Of a stretch of 64,000 nt of DNA, positions 1 to 12,463 are shown piece by piece. The first letter of the stretch is position 1, and the number at the start of each line of letters is the position of its first letter. The stretch is from Takakia lepidozioides (taxonomy: Eukaryota; Streptophyta; Takakiopsida; Takakiales; Takakiaceae). The notes under the pieces were generated by a model that did not search any database, had not been told where the DNA came from, and saw nothing but the letters and a program-made list of their open reading frames with translations. Position numbers and translations under genes: made by a program. The stretch is taken from NCBI GenBank assembly GCA_030704615.1, contig CM060732.1:78225053-78289052 (forward strand), read 5' to 3'.

Positions 1-1608
1 ACCATGGCTTGATGCATTTGCTTTGCATGATCATTGAGGGCCCCCTAGTACTTCCATTCACTCAGGCTAGAGTTTCCAGTGCTCCTTGCAACAGGAGGCT
101 CTCCCTGCAGGCACAATATCATGTGCTCAGAAGCTTCAGTACAGCATCCTCATATGGAGCCGCTTGAGGGATGATTAGAAGTAGATCTTCTTATGACATT
201 GCTCATTGAACTACATATAAGTATGGTGCCAGGCTAATGGATTTCAATTCCAACAGCCCTCACACACTTTGTGATCAGTAAAGACCCATGCAACGGTGAT
301 AAGAGTGCCGCAGCTAGTGGATAGTGCTGGTTGAGATTCTTTGTGGCATCACAATGCATTGTCAGAAGGCTCAACTCCCACAGTTGTCTCCAAGCCCTTC
401 CCCCCCTCCCCCAACAATTTCAGGATCTTAACTTGTCTATCTCTCCTCCCAGTCCTGCATGTCTCTGTGTCTTGGTGCAAGTGGTCCGGCACAGACTCAA
501 AGACTAGTGACAAAACAAATAGTTTCAGGTCATCAAGGCAGAAACTGGCAATAGTTTTTTGCAGGATCCGTCTAGAGCTTCAAAGTGAGTTGAAAGGCTG
601 TGAATAGGGGGGGAATAAATAAAGGTTTACTCTTGCCAACACAAGCATGAATTATGGTGTCACTTCACCTCAAACCTGCCAAGTACCTCCCAGTGATCCC
701 CAGGTACTCACACAATCTGCATGAAACATCCAATAGACTCTTGGCATTATCTATCAAAGCTTTATGTCTAACTGTCTGATCTCTAATGGCAGCAAAGCAG
801 AACAGAACATACCATTTTACTAGCAAATATGTGAGACAGTCATCCTCGGCACTTCTGAGCTCGATTTTGCAACAAAACTTCCACCAGAAGGGGAGACTTT
901 ACAAGGCAGAGCCTGTCCTGACTAATTCTCATGGATGTCAGGAAGCAGATGTCTGCATCAAACTTCCAATATCTATCCTTCAATAGTGGTGAGTACAATT
1001 TTTTGCATCACAGGTGCAAGGCACTATGCTGGGATACTGGCTGCAACTTAATGAGGTCAGATCAGATCAGTTATGACCACAGACCTAGAGATCCATCTGT
1101 TTCCAGCCTTTCTCTGGAGGGAATCTTATTGCAATATAATCAGTCAACAGACGGGTCCAAATATAGAAGTCGAATATGGGGATTGAATCATGCATACTGA
1201 CATGAAGCCTCACAACTCCGTTGTTGTAACTAGACTCCTTGTAACTTCACTAGTGGATCTCACCTGGACCTGTATGTACTCATGTATGAGAGCCCCTTCT
1301 CCTTCAAGGGCCAGCTTATGAGGTTTACCTGGTTAACAATAATAGTTGCAGAGGGCTTCACAGCGTTTGGACTTTAGACCCCTCTGTTGGACAAATGAAT
1401 TCGCTCGATGGTCCAGTAGGGGGTGATCTTCTTTGGAAAATGCAGCATTTTCACAAAATCCACCACATTGCGAAAACCATGTGCCCCTTGATATCTGTGT
1501 GATACTTCTGTAACAATGTGTATTATAAAGGTTCGCCAATGAGTAGAGGCCCAAGAAGATTCTGTCGAAGGCATGTGTTGGTTTACGGGAAAGAAGAACC
1601 TGAGAGAT
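1..1608. other. Non-genic stretch downstream of the subtilase
   Basis: No open frame here shows recognisable domains, and none joins to a neighbour by plausible splice sites. The longest frames are under 90 codons and look random. It lies just 3' of the leftward subtilase, so the part next to 1,609 probably holds that gene's 3' UTR and polyadenylation signals. I could not single out a signal. Confidence 0.5.
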
Positions 1609-4600
1609 CTACATCATTGTCTTCTTGCCCACAGAAATAGGGATGCGAACAGTGTGCCCGAGACTTCCTTTGAAAATCAGCGCCCCAAACGAAACCTCAG
1701 GACTACTAGCAGTGGCCTTCAACGTCACTGTAACTATTTGTGACTCACCACTTGCAATGTTGAAAGAGGATGGAGTCACAGTACCAGTGACGCCCAATGG
1801 CTGATTGACGGAGGCTGTGTATGTCTCTGATCCTGCTACATTTGTCACAGTCCTTGGAACACTACAGGAACCTATCAAATTTGCAAGAGTGATAGATGGA
1901 GTGTTAAGGTCTGAGGGCTGGCCATTGGCCGACCCGCAAGTGGCACCTGTGGCTGTGAGAACTTGAGATATAGTTACTCCAGGAACGGAGCAAAGAAAGT
2001 GGACGTAGTCTGCAAAGCCTGCTCAATCATCAATCAGTTTGGGAAAAATGAGCCCGTGTTATAGTAAGTGACACATGAGAAGAAGAAGCGGAAATTTACT
2101 GCAACCATGGGAGGAACAGAGGGCCCATGGAACACAGTAACAGCAATGGCAGAAGATAGAATTAACATGACCCACAGTCAGGAGGTTTCTCTAGCATATT
2201 TCAAGGTATTCGTGAACAAGTTGAAACTTCAATGCTGGCATGGGAATGCAAAAAGAGAAGAGTTTGGAGCTGACCTGCATCAAAGACTAGGCCAGGATCC
2301 AGGGCAGCAGCTGTATTGACAGAGCCCCCTCCAAAGTCAAAGGGTGTAGCTGCTAAGACTCCAATTGGGCTACCGACTGACGCATTCTGGACTACCAGAG
2401 GGTTCCCATTTTTGTCAGCAACAGATGCAGTGGTCACTAAGGCGGAGGCTATTGATGCTGGGCTCCATGTTGGGTACTTTTCCTTCACCAGCACAGCTAT
2501 GCCTGCTATGTGTGGTGTTGCCATGCTCGTGCCACTTACCATGGCAAAATTTTGCCCTGCATACAAAAAGAAGATGATCATTCCTTTCTGTACACATTTG
2601 CATCTTTTTCTACCCATATTCTACCGCCTTTCCCTACAGAGAAGATCATCCAGTGATCATATCACCAGAAGACTCTTCACAGCCTTGCACTCAACACCCT
2701 GCTCCAGAGCAGAGAGTGGATGGACAGAGGAGGAAAGGTACCATTGTATTCCTGGGAATCAACACCAATAGAACTCCAAGCTGCCCAGATCAGATACCCA
2801 GGGGCCATGATGTCGGGCTTCAGCACATCAGCTGGCATTCTGGTGTCATTATTCACGTCAGGTCCGCGAGAGGAGAAGGCTGCCACCATTGGGGGATTCC
2901 CACTGTAAACCGCTTGCTGACCACCACTAATTCTTCCCTGACCTCCAAAGCTAGTGACATAGCCTGCAGCATTTCTTGTTACTGATGCATTGTAGTACTG
3001 TAGCAACATCTGGACAGCATCACACGGAGAGAGGGCTTGACAACTCAGTAAGATGGAACTTTTTCACCTGGACTTGCATACAGACTGAAGTCAAATTGAA
3101 GAAAACAATAGAGGTCATAATTCTCTAACAGGAACAGTAAGGCACTAGACGTTGTCCCGGTAATTGCCACGTCCCTTCAAAGGAAGAGTAAAACTCTGCA
3201 TACATGACCCAGCTTGATGTGATGACCATATGAACTATCACTGACACTGTCTGGAGGGCGAATGTCCAGCTTGCAAAATTAGAAGGAGCATCTTTTGTAA
3301 TTGCCAAGCATCTCAACTTGCATATTCCTCTAGTAAACAATCCAAATTTCTGAAGTCACAGGGAGAGAAAGTGAGGGCACCGTAGCATCTTGAAAGGAGG
3401 GGATGATGATTCCAGGCAAAGGACCCAATGGAACAGGATCAATACGCAAATTGTCCGCTTCATACTTGATAGCCAATATGAAGCCCACAGCACCGAGATC
3501 CTTCGCTGTGGTCGCTGTTTGCGCCAATGTTGCCGTTCCAAACATGAAAAAATCAGGGTCGTAGATGCAAATCAAGATCTTCCCTTCGATGAGTGCTGGC
3601 TCAAAGTCACTGGAATTCTGGCACATGTCAATGTCAGAGCTGAAGCTGTTAGCTCCTGCAGTCTTTGAGTGCACATCACTGGAAAGAACCAAGTTGTAGA
3701 GCTCTTTTCCAGCAGTTGGAGCTGCAGCCACAACAGATCAAACTTCAATTTTCCCGTGTGTTTATGTGACAATTGCCTTGGTTGAATTTCTTCAGTGTGT
3801 TCCATGGGGAAGTCAAATTGCAAGCACAAGATAGTAGTAGCCTTTGGCTTTCCCCAGAAGAACATGATCTGTGTACTAAAGGGAAAATCTTATGTCTTGG
3901 GATGTACACTGGGGATGTTATGTCTTCACATAGCCTCTGAGGCCAACATAAGTTAGCTATCAAAATCTGAAATTGTTCTAACCTTGCGTATCAGACCATC
4001 CAGTTACTTTTTATGCTTGAGTTTGCTCAGATAAATTTGGTCCCAATCTAAGGAAACACTCTCAAAACTGTGGCAAAATGTTGGACAGACCTTCACGTGC
4101 CCCTTTATGTCAGTACAGATCTAATGGTAATGATGGATCGATGGTGATACTCACGTGAGAGCCCAATTCCAGATATCTGCTGGTTGTTTCCCAGAGAGAC
4201 AGAGTTGGGATAAGTTCGATCATGGATGCTGGCCGCCACTGAGGTGATCCAAGGGCTGAAAGACAGCATAGAAGATGGAAAGGGCCCCAGATTTCCAGCG
4301 GCCTGTGTCACGAAAGTTCCAGCTTTTACAGCCGAGAGTAGAGCGACTTCAAATGCATTGAGAAAAGTGGCCATGTTTTCTGGAGGTCCGTTGGGGCCAA
4401 GAGAGAGGCTGAGAACATCAACTCCATCTTGGGCTGCCTGTGTTCATACGACCCATATTAGTAGGCGCCACACAATATTAGTAGGCTAGTTAGAAAGTGG
4501 AAGCATCAACTTACAGAAAATACCCTCATCTTTTCCAGACATGATATTTCAAAGTAAAAGAGCTTCAGATATGTCAAAGATCAGGATGTTAACCTGATCA

Positions 4601-7600
4601 ATGGCTGCGACCACATCAGCAGAAAATCCTCCCAAATTTCTGTAAAGAGCTTTGTACACTGCAATCCTGAAAGCCCAACACATGTATAAGAAAATGATTA
4701 CTACTCAATATTTATCCCACAGTTTCTTTGTTGTCTGATTTACTAGAAAATTCCATTTCCTTTCCTTCCTCCTGCACAAAGGGAACAACAGAAGAAAGAA
4801 AAAGAAAGGGCCCATTGGAGACAGTGGGTACAGAAACCAAATAACCGATCGAAGTTCCCATGCTGTGCAAACTTAACGACTCTGCCAAGGACAGGTAGTC
4901 TCTGGACACAGTAGAACAACACAGGAAAACCAGGAGAGAGAAAGACAGAGAAAGAAATGAACTTATACTTTATAATGTCTGCTCAAAGCTCAAAGAACTT
5001 TATAACATCCATGAGGGCCCAAAGGACAAAGTAGAACAACAAGAAACCACTTTAAATTTCCAACAAAGACAACGGATGCACTCGGACATTAAGAGAGAGA
5101 GAGAGGTTGAAAGGACCAAAGAAATGTATTACATCCTAAGGAAGCCCAAACGACCCAAAGGACACCGAATTGGGCAGAACCATGGAACTACATTGGCACA
5201 GTGATAAACTATTCAAGAGAGGATTGTACTTTGCTTGCCACATCCTTGTGGACATTGACCCCACACCTGGTTTGAGTGAAACTCCAGAAAGAGCACAAGG
5301 AAAAGAGAAACTTTATAACTTCCACGGAAACTCAAGAACTTTTAGGACCAAAGAAAGCAGGATACAAGAGAAAAAACTGGGACCTTAACAAGGTGCCCAA
5401 AAACAACTATTCATCAAGAGATTCTCTAAGGAAAGCCTCATGCAGATATGTTGCCAAGAGAGAAAATGCACACATTAGAACTTTGCTTATCTAACCTTTG
5501 TGCCCATAAACCCATTGCCCAGTCTGTCCAAAGCAGGAAAGAGAGCTAGAGAGTGTGTATTGGGGGGCTGGATTATGTATGTCTGGAATGTCAATGTAGT
5601 ATACCTAGCCCTCGGAGCCATGCCACTGGCATTACCGTAATTGATGCCGTCAACAATGACAGGCACGCCATGGTTTCCTGCTGCTGTGGATGCTGTGTGC
5701 CTGAGATTAGACACAATCAAATTACAGTCTGCATAAGATGAGGAAAATTTAGGAGAGACCAGAGGGAGGGATGAACCTTGTGACATCTGGAAAGACAGGG
5801 AATTTGTGAGCCTGTGGTCATCCATTACCTGTCTACCCTGAGACAAGCAGGAGTAGAGACCATCTGAAAAGGGTCAACCCAGAGTCAATCTACCACCCAT
5901 ATGCAAGGTTCTAACCAACCCTATGTCTCATAGCTAAGGACCTGGGCTAACAGGAGATATACACTTTAATCTACACAAACTCCCAAGCGTGGACATTTAG
6001 GAAGGCTGAGCTTACGTGCCATGCCCGTCTCCATCAAGAGGAGAGGCAAAATGAAAAGACGCGTTGAATTGCCCTGACGAAATTGCAGCCTGAGCAAAAT
6101 GTTGTGCACCAACAATCTTGCCATTGCAAGACCCCATCGGAAACTCGCTTGCAACTTCACACGTTCCAGTATAACTTGCTGGAGCTGCTCCATAGGGCTT
6201 TGTCCCTAGGTTAGAAAAACTGGAATGGGTTGGATCAATGCCTGTGTCCACAAACCCAACTGTGATGCCTTCACCCGCATTTTCAAAACCCCCTAGCTGG
6301 CACCATGCAATCTGGGGTAGCTCAAGGTAATCCGGAGTATGAGTTGTCATGGTTTTCAGTAGACTGTCCTTTTCGAGATATGCAACTTCCGGAGCCTTCC
6401 TGAGAACCTCAGCCTACATAAAGTGTGGGTCAGTCCTTTGGGCTCTTCCATTAGTTGTTTTAAAGCCTAAACCCCAGAGGTCTACAACCAGGAAAGGAAC
6501 CAAAGTGAACAGCAACTTCAAAACCGTGTTGACCAAACTTAGCAAATAGGTCTACAAGTGCAATTTTACATGAGAAAATGGGGATGCTGTTCGTAGGACT
6601 AGGTACATTTTTAAGTCTTCCAATCTGCACCCAATCGGCATGCGATATTGGCTTTTTGAGGCCAAGGTTATTTACCAAGGATCATCATTTATACCTGCTG
6701 GGGGGAGATGTGGACAGCAAATCCATTGATGAGATGATGATAGCTGTAAAGCTTTCTGTATGTGCCTCTCTCAAAGAGATGCGCCAGCAGAGTATCCTGC
6801 GTCCTCACCAAATACTTCACATAATCTTTCACTGATTGCCTGGTCACAATCCATCATTGCGTTAGTCACCTGAATCCAATGCTGGCAGGCAGCCTGGATG
6901 ATATAATATACCAAATTATCTATAATTATGTCACTCAAGAATCATTCTGAGTCCATGATTGAAAACCTGGAGTTTCGTCTTGGATGTGTATATATCTACA
7001 AATTCTAACTCAAGCATGTGTTCAAAGAGAAGACTATACACAAGTGTGAAAGGTCGTCTGTCAATATCATGTCTGGACTCTGAACTGTTCCAGGAAGACA
7101 GTTTATTACGTACATTACGTCCAAGTGTTGTGCAGCATAGGTATTGACAAGCAAAAGATTAGGGGTGTATACAGAAATCTGAACAATTCTAAACCGGTAA
7201 CTACCTGTACACAGTAAAGGCCCGGAAAAATGAACCAGAGAGGCTCCAAGGACATGACTACAGGTAGATCATGAGTAGGTAATATGTTTTGGTTAGAAAC
7301 TTTGGGCATTGGAGAGAGAGACACCGAGAGAGAGAGAGAGAGAGAACCAAACCTGGACACATCTACTTTGGCACCAAGGGCGGCCGCAGTTGCAGCAAAG
7401 GAGGGTAGAGAGCCATTGTAATGCACGACGGGAAGGTCCCCCCTCAACATCACCATGTACACGTGCAGTTTTGTACCAGCCTCTCCGTCAGCTCGCACCA
7501 CAGTGTTGCAGTCATTCATAGCCAACAACAATACCGCTACAGCCCAGTGATGCAAAGGTGATGGCTGCATTGACCTCCGTGCCAGCACACATGCGCCACC

Positions 7601-7612
7601 ACTTGGACCCAT
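1609..7612 (-). CDS. Subtilisin-like serine protease, SBT2 type, ten exons, apparently intact
   Basis: A secreted or wall-located plant subtilase (family S8) that cleaves proteins. Splicing by eye gives ten GT-AG exons: 7353-7612, 6695-6839, 6016-6413, 5605-5700, 4594-4666, 4155-4437, 3339-3721, 2742-3009, 2275-2556 and 1609-2018. All phases agree and the total is 866 codons including the stop, close to the usual size of plant SBT2 proteins (over 800 residues). Order of parts: hydrophobic signal peptide in exon 1, I9 propeptide (exons 1-2), catalytic Asp in VGFVDTGID (exon 3), catalytic His in DGHGTHTAS across the exon 3/4 junction, protease-associated-type insertion (exon 7), catalytic Ser in GTSMATPH (exon 9), and a fibronectin-III-like C-terminus (exon 10). 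The SBT2 call rests on the VYMVMLRGD start and the TTHTPDYLELP segment, recalled from the family. The exon 7 donor (TT before GTTTAC) is the weakest boundary. I see no stop or frameshift. Confidence 0.9.
7317..7345. repeat. GA microsatellite in subtilase intron 1
   Basis: A run of GA dinucleotides with small interruptions sits just inside the first intron, next to the exon 1 donor. On the coding strand it reads as a CT-rich tract right after the donor. Confidence 0.8.
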
Positions 7613-10250
7613 GTCTGTACTTTGTAGCTACAGCTTACTCTGCCCGTCTCTCTCTTCCAGCACACATTTGTCTCTGTCTCTCTCTGCAGCCCCCGAACTT
7701 TCCCTTCCTCTCAACCCCCGGAGCTTCTCCCAGCAGCACTAAAGCTCGTTTCAACTTGGTCCCGAGCAGTCCGAGACCTCCGATTCTGACAGCACCCACA
7801 AGGTGGCAAAGTGCAGCTAAATAGTGAACACTTGTAAACGTCATCATGCTGTATGTTGAGGGAGAAGAACCCAGTTCCAAACGACCGTATAACCTGAGCC
7901 TTTACAGCGAAGAATCTCATCAGTCTGCAGCCTCTGGAGCTCTGCAGTCTGCAGCTCCTCCTCAGAGTTGGGGACTGAGCGACACCTCCTTTGCAGTACC
8001 TGGGTTCCGTCTCTCCCGAACCTGGTCAGGTTCGTTCCTCCCGAGCCTCGCTTACTAGTAAGTTAGGGACTCGTGACTAGTGAGTGTTAGTTACTAGTTA
8101 CTGGTAAAATAGTGACTCTCATTTAGTACAGTCAAACCTGGATAAATACTAGGTAGTAAATGGTAACTTACTACTGACAGCAGGATGGGTTTATGTCAGT
8201 TGAGGTGCCCCTCATCATTCGACGGCGTCGACGGCAGGACTGTCAGCACGACGCCGCCGCCGCCGTCAGGACTCAGTCCCTTGTCCCTTCCGTCCGAGGC
8301 CCGTCTCTCGTTCGACAGTGTCAGAGATCAGTGAGTGGCGACTCGCGAGTGAAATCATCGAACAAGACTGCTCATGTTGAACTAATGTCAAGAGACCATA
8401 AAATTCAGTTGCGAAGTATGAACTCAGGCCACAGACTCAAAACCTCTGGTTCGAAACTTAATGTTCAAAGAGAAAACCTCCAAAGATTAATTCCAAGTCG
8501 AAATTATTATACATGTATGCTTAGATCGAGGAGGTGCAAGCTTTGACGATCAAATGAATCTTGACGCCAGGGTATGGAGTAAGGACCAGTGTTGTGAACC
8601 CAGTACTTGAACATAAATGTAAGTATATCACAGTAGACCAGCTCCTTGTTTCTCAATTTGCAAGAGCTCTATAGACTATAAAACATTTGTAACATGCGCG
8701 AGCACATTTGAGAAGCTTGATCTATTGTGGATTTATGGTCGACTAACGGCCAGCTTCTTGTAGCTTACAAGAACTATGCAGAACTGGGTATACATTATTC
8801 ATGATGACGTTCGAAACTCAAGGTGACCTTGCAACGCAAGTGCACCCCTGGTGAAACAGCTCGACATGGGATCTTGTTATCCTGCCACTGCAATGACGAA
8901 TCAATGGTGGGGTTCCGGAGAATCTGTATAAAGTAAACCTGGACAGAGAACAAAGGCATAGTACTTACATACTTTGACACTGCACGCTACGTACAAGGAG
9001 ACGTGTGACGGTGTGCATTCCGCGGATTGCTTACCACTCGAACGTGAATGGAGCCCTGGAAGAACAGATGTCGATGGAGAATATGGGCATCAGTCGAACA
9101 AGCAATTGCACATGTGATCTCAGTTGCTGTTCAAACCCAGTACTGAGTCTGAACTTAGAAATATCAGTACTGCAGCCTGCAGATATTCTTGGCAAATGCA
9201 GATCTCTGCAATAAAAGAAAATTTCCTGGGTGTCCAAAGATCTGCATTGAGTGCTGAAGAGAAATTGGAAGAATTTGGGGTCTATAGATGCAGAGATCTC
9301 ATGTTCTCCATCTGACTTATAGAACTTGTTCTAAATAGAAAGTTGAAAGACACCAATAGCTCGATATGTACTAGAACAAATTTCCTTGCCTCATGTTTTA
9401 AAATGTCCAATAACTGTTTGAATCGTTGCCGTGGTACGTTGGAAGCTGACAGACTTGAACGCAATCGGATAAGTTGAGCTGATGTTTTAAATTTTCTGTA
9501 AAAAAAGTAGAACTTATGTAACTACACTTCAAATATTGCTAGAAAGTCCCCTCAACGACTAAAGTACCGAAGGTGGTGGTAGTGAGATCTATACAACGAG
9601 CACACAGGTCTACGTAAAACTGGATCATCCATGCGGACCCTTTTGCAGGGTAGATGATCTGACAACAAGCCGGAGTTCCTTAGTACCTGATGCCTCCAGA
9701 TGGACTTGTAAGCCTTCTTACAGTCCTTGCACACTGCCCAGCAGTTCTAAGCAGAGTCCTCGTTGTATAATGGGCGAGAAAGCTGACCAGAAAGTTGCCG
9801 TACAATACTGGTAGTCTTGTCACCTTGTCACTCGGCATCGAGGAAGCAGAAAGCCTCATGTGGTCCAACAGAGCTCTACGTCACGCCAACCAGGACGCTT
9901 CACTCATTTGGCCACCATTTTTTCCGAGGATCATCTAAAGTTCACTTCATGTGCACTGATTTTTGAAAAGTAAGATTTCGTCTTTCCTTCAAGAGAGGTG
10001 AGCGGCTGCGAGAAAGGCGCTGCTACATGCGGCTCGCCGCCAGGTAAGTCAGCACTGTTGTGTAGCTAGGAAATCGGAGGTTCCATTCGAGGGCCTCTCT
10101 TCTCACGTGATATTTCTAAAAACTTCTCTACTAGAACACAAAGTCATGGCACTGCCAACGTGGCGCGATTTTACAGGCGCCAACTATTCGTCGTCATCGC
10201 ATTGAATACGTCCACCGAACGAACGGATCGTACTAAATTCATCCACGCAG
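7613..10250. other. Upstream region of the subtilase; no gene recognised
   Basis: This stretch holds the putative promoter and 5' UTR of the leftward subtilase at its left edge. Near 7,620-7,700 there are pyrimidine-rich tracts and near 8,220-8,270 a GC-rich patch of GTC/GCC repeats. A few frames of 60-117 codons exist (for example 8193-8546, plus strand), but none has a domain, codon bias or splice partners I can support. Confidence 0.45.
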
Positions 10251-10401
10251 CAGACTCATTTCCCGAGTCTACCGGACCGCCAGTCCAGCGGACTATTCGC
10301 TTTGCTCAGGCGAAGCGGCTTCATATTGGAGGCACTTCCCTGCCAGCGGAATGAAGACAAAAGAGAGTAAGGGGAGAACAGGAAAGTTGAACACACCCAT
10401 T

Positions 10402-11035
10402 GCGAACAGACTCGCGGCACAACAGACTGATGCATGCACAATCCAACATACTGATATCCATAGAGGAGAACTATCCAGCAGACGGACGTTTCGCCAGACT
10501 GGCGGGAGAACAAGCCAAAAGACTGACCGAAGGGAAAATAAGAAGTCAAACAGACTTAGTGCAACAGACTTCCGACACAACAGACTGACAAATTCACAAG
10601 TGCAACAAACTGATATCCCAACAGACGGACTTCCAGCAGACCGCCTCCAAACTGACTGTTATGCACGCGATAAGGGGAATATCCGGAGCACTGACGGGCC
10701 AGCGGACCCACTGTGAACAGACTCGTGACACAATAGACTGATGCATGCACAGTCCAACAGACTGATATCCATAGAGGAGAACTGTCCAGCAGACGGACGT
10801 TTCGCCAGACTGGCGGGAGAACAAGCCAAAAGACTGACCAGAGGGAAAATAAGAAGTCAAACAGACTTAGTGCAACAGACTTCCGACACAACACACTGAC
10901 AAATTCACAAGTGCAACAAACTGATATCCCAACAGACGGACTTCCAGCAGACTGCCTCCAAACTGACTGTTATGCACGCGATAAGGGGAATATCCGGAGC
11001 ACTGACGGGCCAGCGGACCCACTGTGAACAAACTC
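10402..11035. repeat. 311-bp tandem repeat, two units plus the start of a third
   Basis: The same sequence starts at 10,402, 10,713 and 11,024, an exact period of 311 bp. The units differ by scattered substitutions. They are rich in CAGACTG-like words, for example ACAGACTGATGCATGC near each unit start. The minus-strand frames of this stretch repeat with the unit, so they reflect the DNA repeat and are not evidence of genes. It lies at the left edge of the block holding the Gln-Thr-rich gene and the second transposase, and may be subterminal transposon sequence. Confidence 0.85.
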
Positions 11036-11785
11036 GCGACACAACGGACCTCAAACATCCACGCGCATTTGCAGATGCAATTGTCTCAGACATCTCCCGT
11101 CGTGGCTCAGACATCTGCATTCAGCAGGTGTGTGTGGATGTTTGAGGACCTTACGACTGGATGGTGTTCCGTGACGACTCGAATTGTTTTTTTGTGCTGC
11201 CATCCCTTATATAATACCATGTGGATCCATCACAAAGCTGGGTTTCTTCAGATTCTCCACCTTTTTCCACAACTTATGCACGACGGATGCAAGCCGCTAT
11301 ACTTGGTCACATAAACAGTCCCATCGTCCGATACGAAATCTGCAATACACGCCCCCATGTGCATACGCTTCCACCATTTTCGCGCCCATGTTTCCCATGG
11401 GTTCCTTTAACGAACTAAATTTGTGAAGGCTCTCATGAGGGATGCAGTACGAAGGGGCTAAATGTATCATGACGGATCACAAGCAGAGGACGTTATCGAC
11501 AACAGATGTCCGCATTTTCCATATTTATGACATAGAACCAAACCATAAAACGAAGGTTCCCGAAAGCACAACAAGAAGGCAAAAATAGTGGAAGCATATG
11601 CACGATGGTGGCTGTAGTGCCCAGACAGTCCTCTCAAGTTCAAGCACACGCTTCATCATCATCATGAACGTCGCGCGCAAAAGAGGAACAGTCGCGTGCA
11701 TGGAAACGCCTACCGCAACATCGGACAACAAACAGCCATCAAAAGAGAGCGGCCGGGATTTGGTGGGAAGATCATTGTCATTTTC

Positions 11786-12158
11786 GCAGCCCTAAAAATG
11801 AAGGGCTCGGATAGGTTATGGGAATGGACGGTGGCGATCCTGCGTCGTCAGTGGACTGGATGGCAGGGGACAGGCCAGCGGACTGGCGAGCAGACTGGCG
11901 GACTGGCAGACTGCTGGGCACCGGACTGGCGGGCAGACTGGCAGACTGCTGGGCAGCCGACTGACCAGCAGCGGACTGGCAGACTGGAGGGCAGCGGACT
12001 CATGGGTGGGGGACTGGCCGCACGGTGGACGGGGGCGCGGGCGCGGGCGCGGTTGCTGCAGCAGCGCCCGCGGCTGGGCGACCGCGCGCAGCGGCGGGCG
12101 GGGTGCTGGGGAGCCGGGCGTCCGTGCGCGGGGCCCACCGGCCACATCGCACGTGCCC
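11786..12158. repeat. Dispersed repeat, copy 1 (direct partner at 20,845)
   Basis: Starts GCAGCCCTAAAAATG and ends CACATCGCACGTGCCC, the same start and end as the copy at 20,845-21,344, in the same orientation. The first 80 bp and last 60 bp are nearly identical. The middle is a variable, GC-rich array of GGACTGGC/CAGACTGGC words that differs in length between the copies. The pair brackets the Gln-Thr-rich gene and the Mutator-like transposase. It could be a non-autonomous element present twice or the terminal repeats of a larger unit. I found no clean target duplication. Confidence 0.7.
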
Positions 12159-12463
12159 GCTGTAGGCGGGCTGGATAGAGCAGACAAACGCAGCGTTGCC
12201 GCCCTACTTCGCAACAGAGGCTGGTCAGCAGGTTTGTTTACACTTGCTGGACCTGTCTTTGCAGCTTCGTGGGTCGCATGCGTAGAACTGACCCGCGCAT
12301 CGGGGGGCGTGCTCACCCCCACACCTTTGATGGTTGTCGATCCCACATTTGCAGCATGGGCGGAAGATGTCATGTCCTTAGAAGTAGACAGTTTGCCGAC
12401 GGAGGACGAACATCCTGTGAGGATACCGAGCAAAATGTCGAATTAGCCCAATTTCACAATGTG

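Noticed and set aside
8193-8546. 117-codon plus-strand frame upstream of the subtilase
   Set aside because: No domain and a biased composition driven by a GC-rich patch, with no neighbouring exons in phase.
10256-11120. Several overlapping minus-strand frames of 60-112 codons with repeated Cys/Leu-rich sequence
   Set aside because: They are read-outs of the 311-bp tandem repeat in different frames and begin and end with the repeat units.
11816-12433. 205-codon minus-strand frame with Pro/Arg-rich sequence
   Set aside because: Its lower half is the GC-rich dispersed repeat. Only the stretch above 12,180 might be the last part of the Gln-Thr-rich gene, and I see no splice site that proves it.
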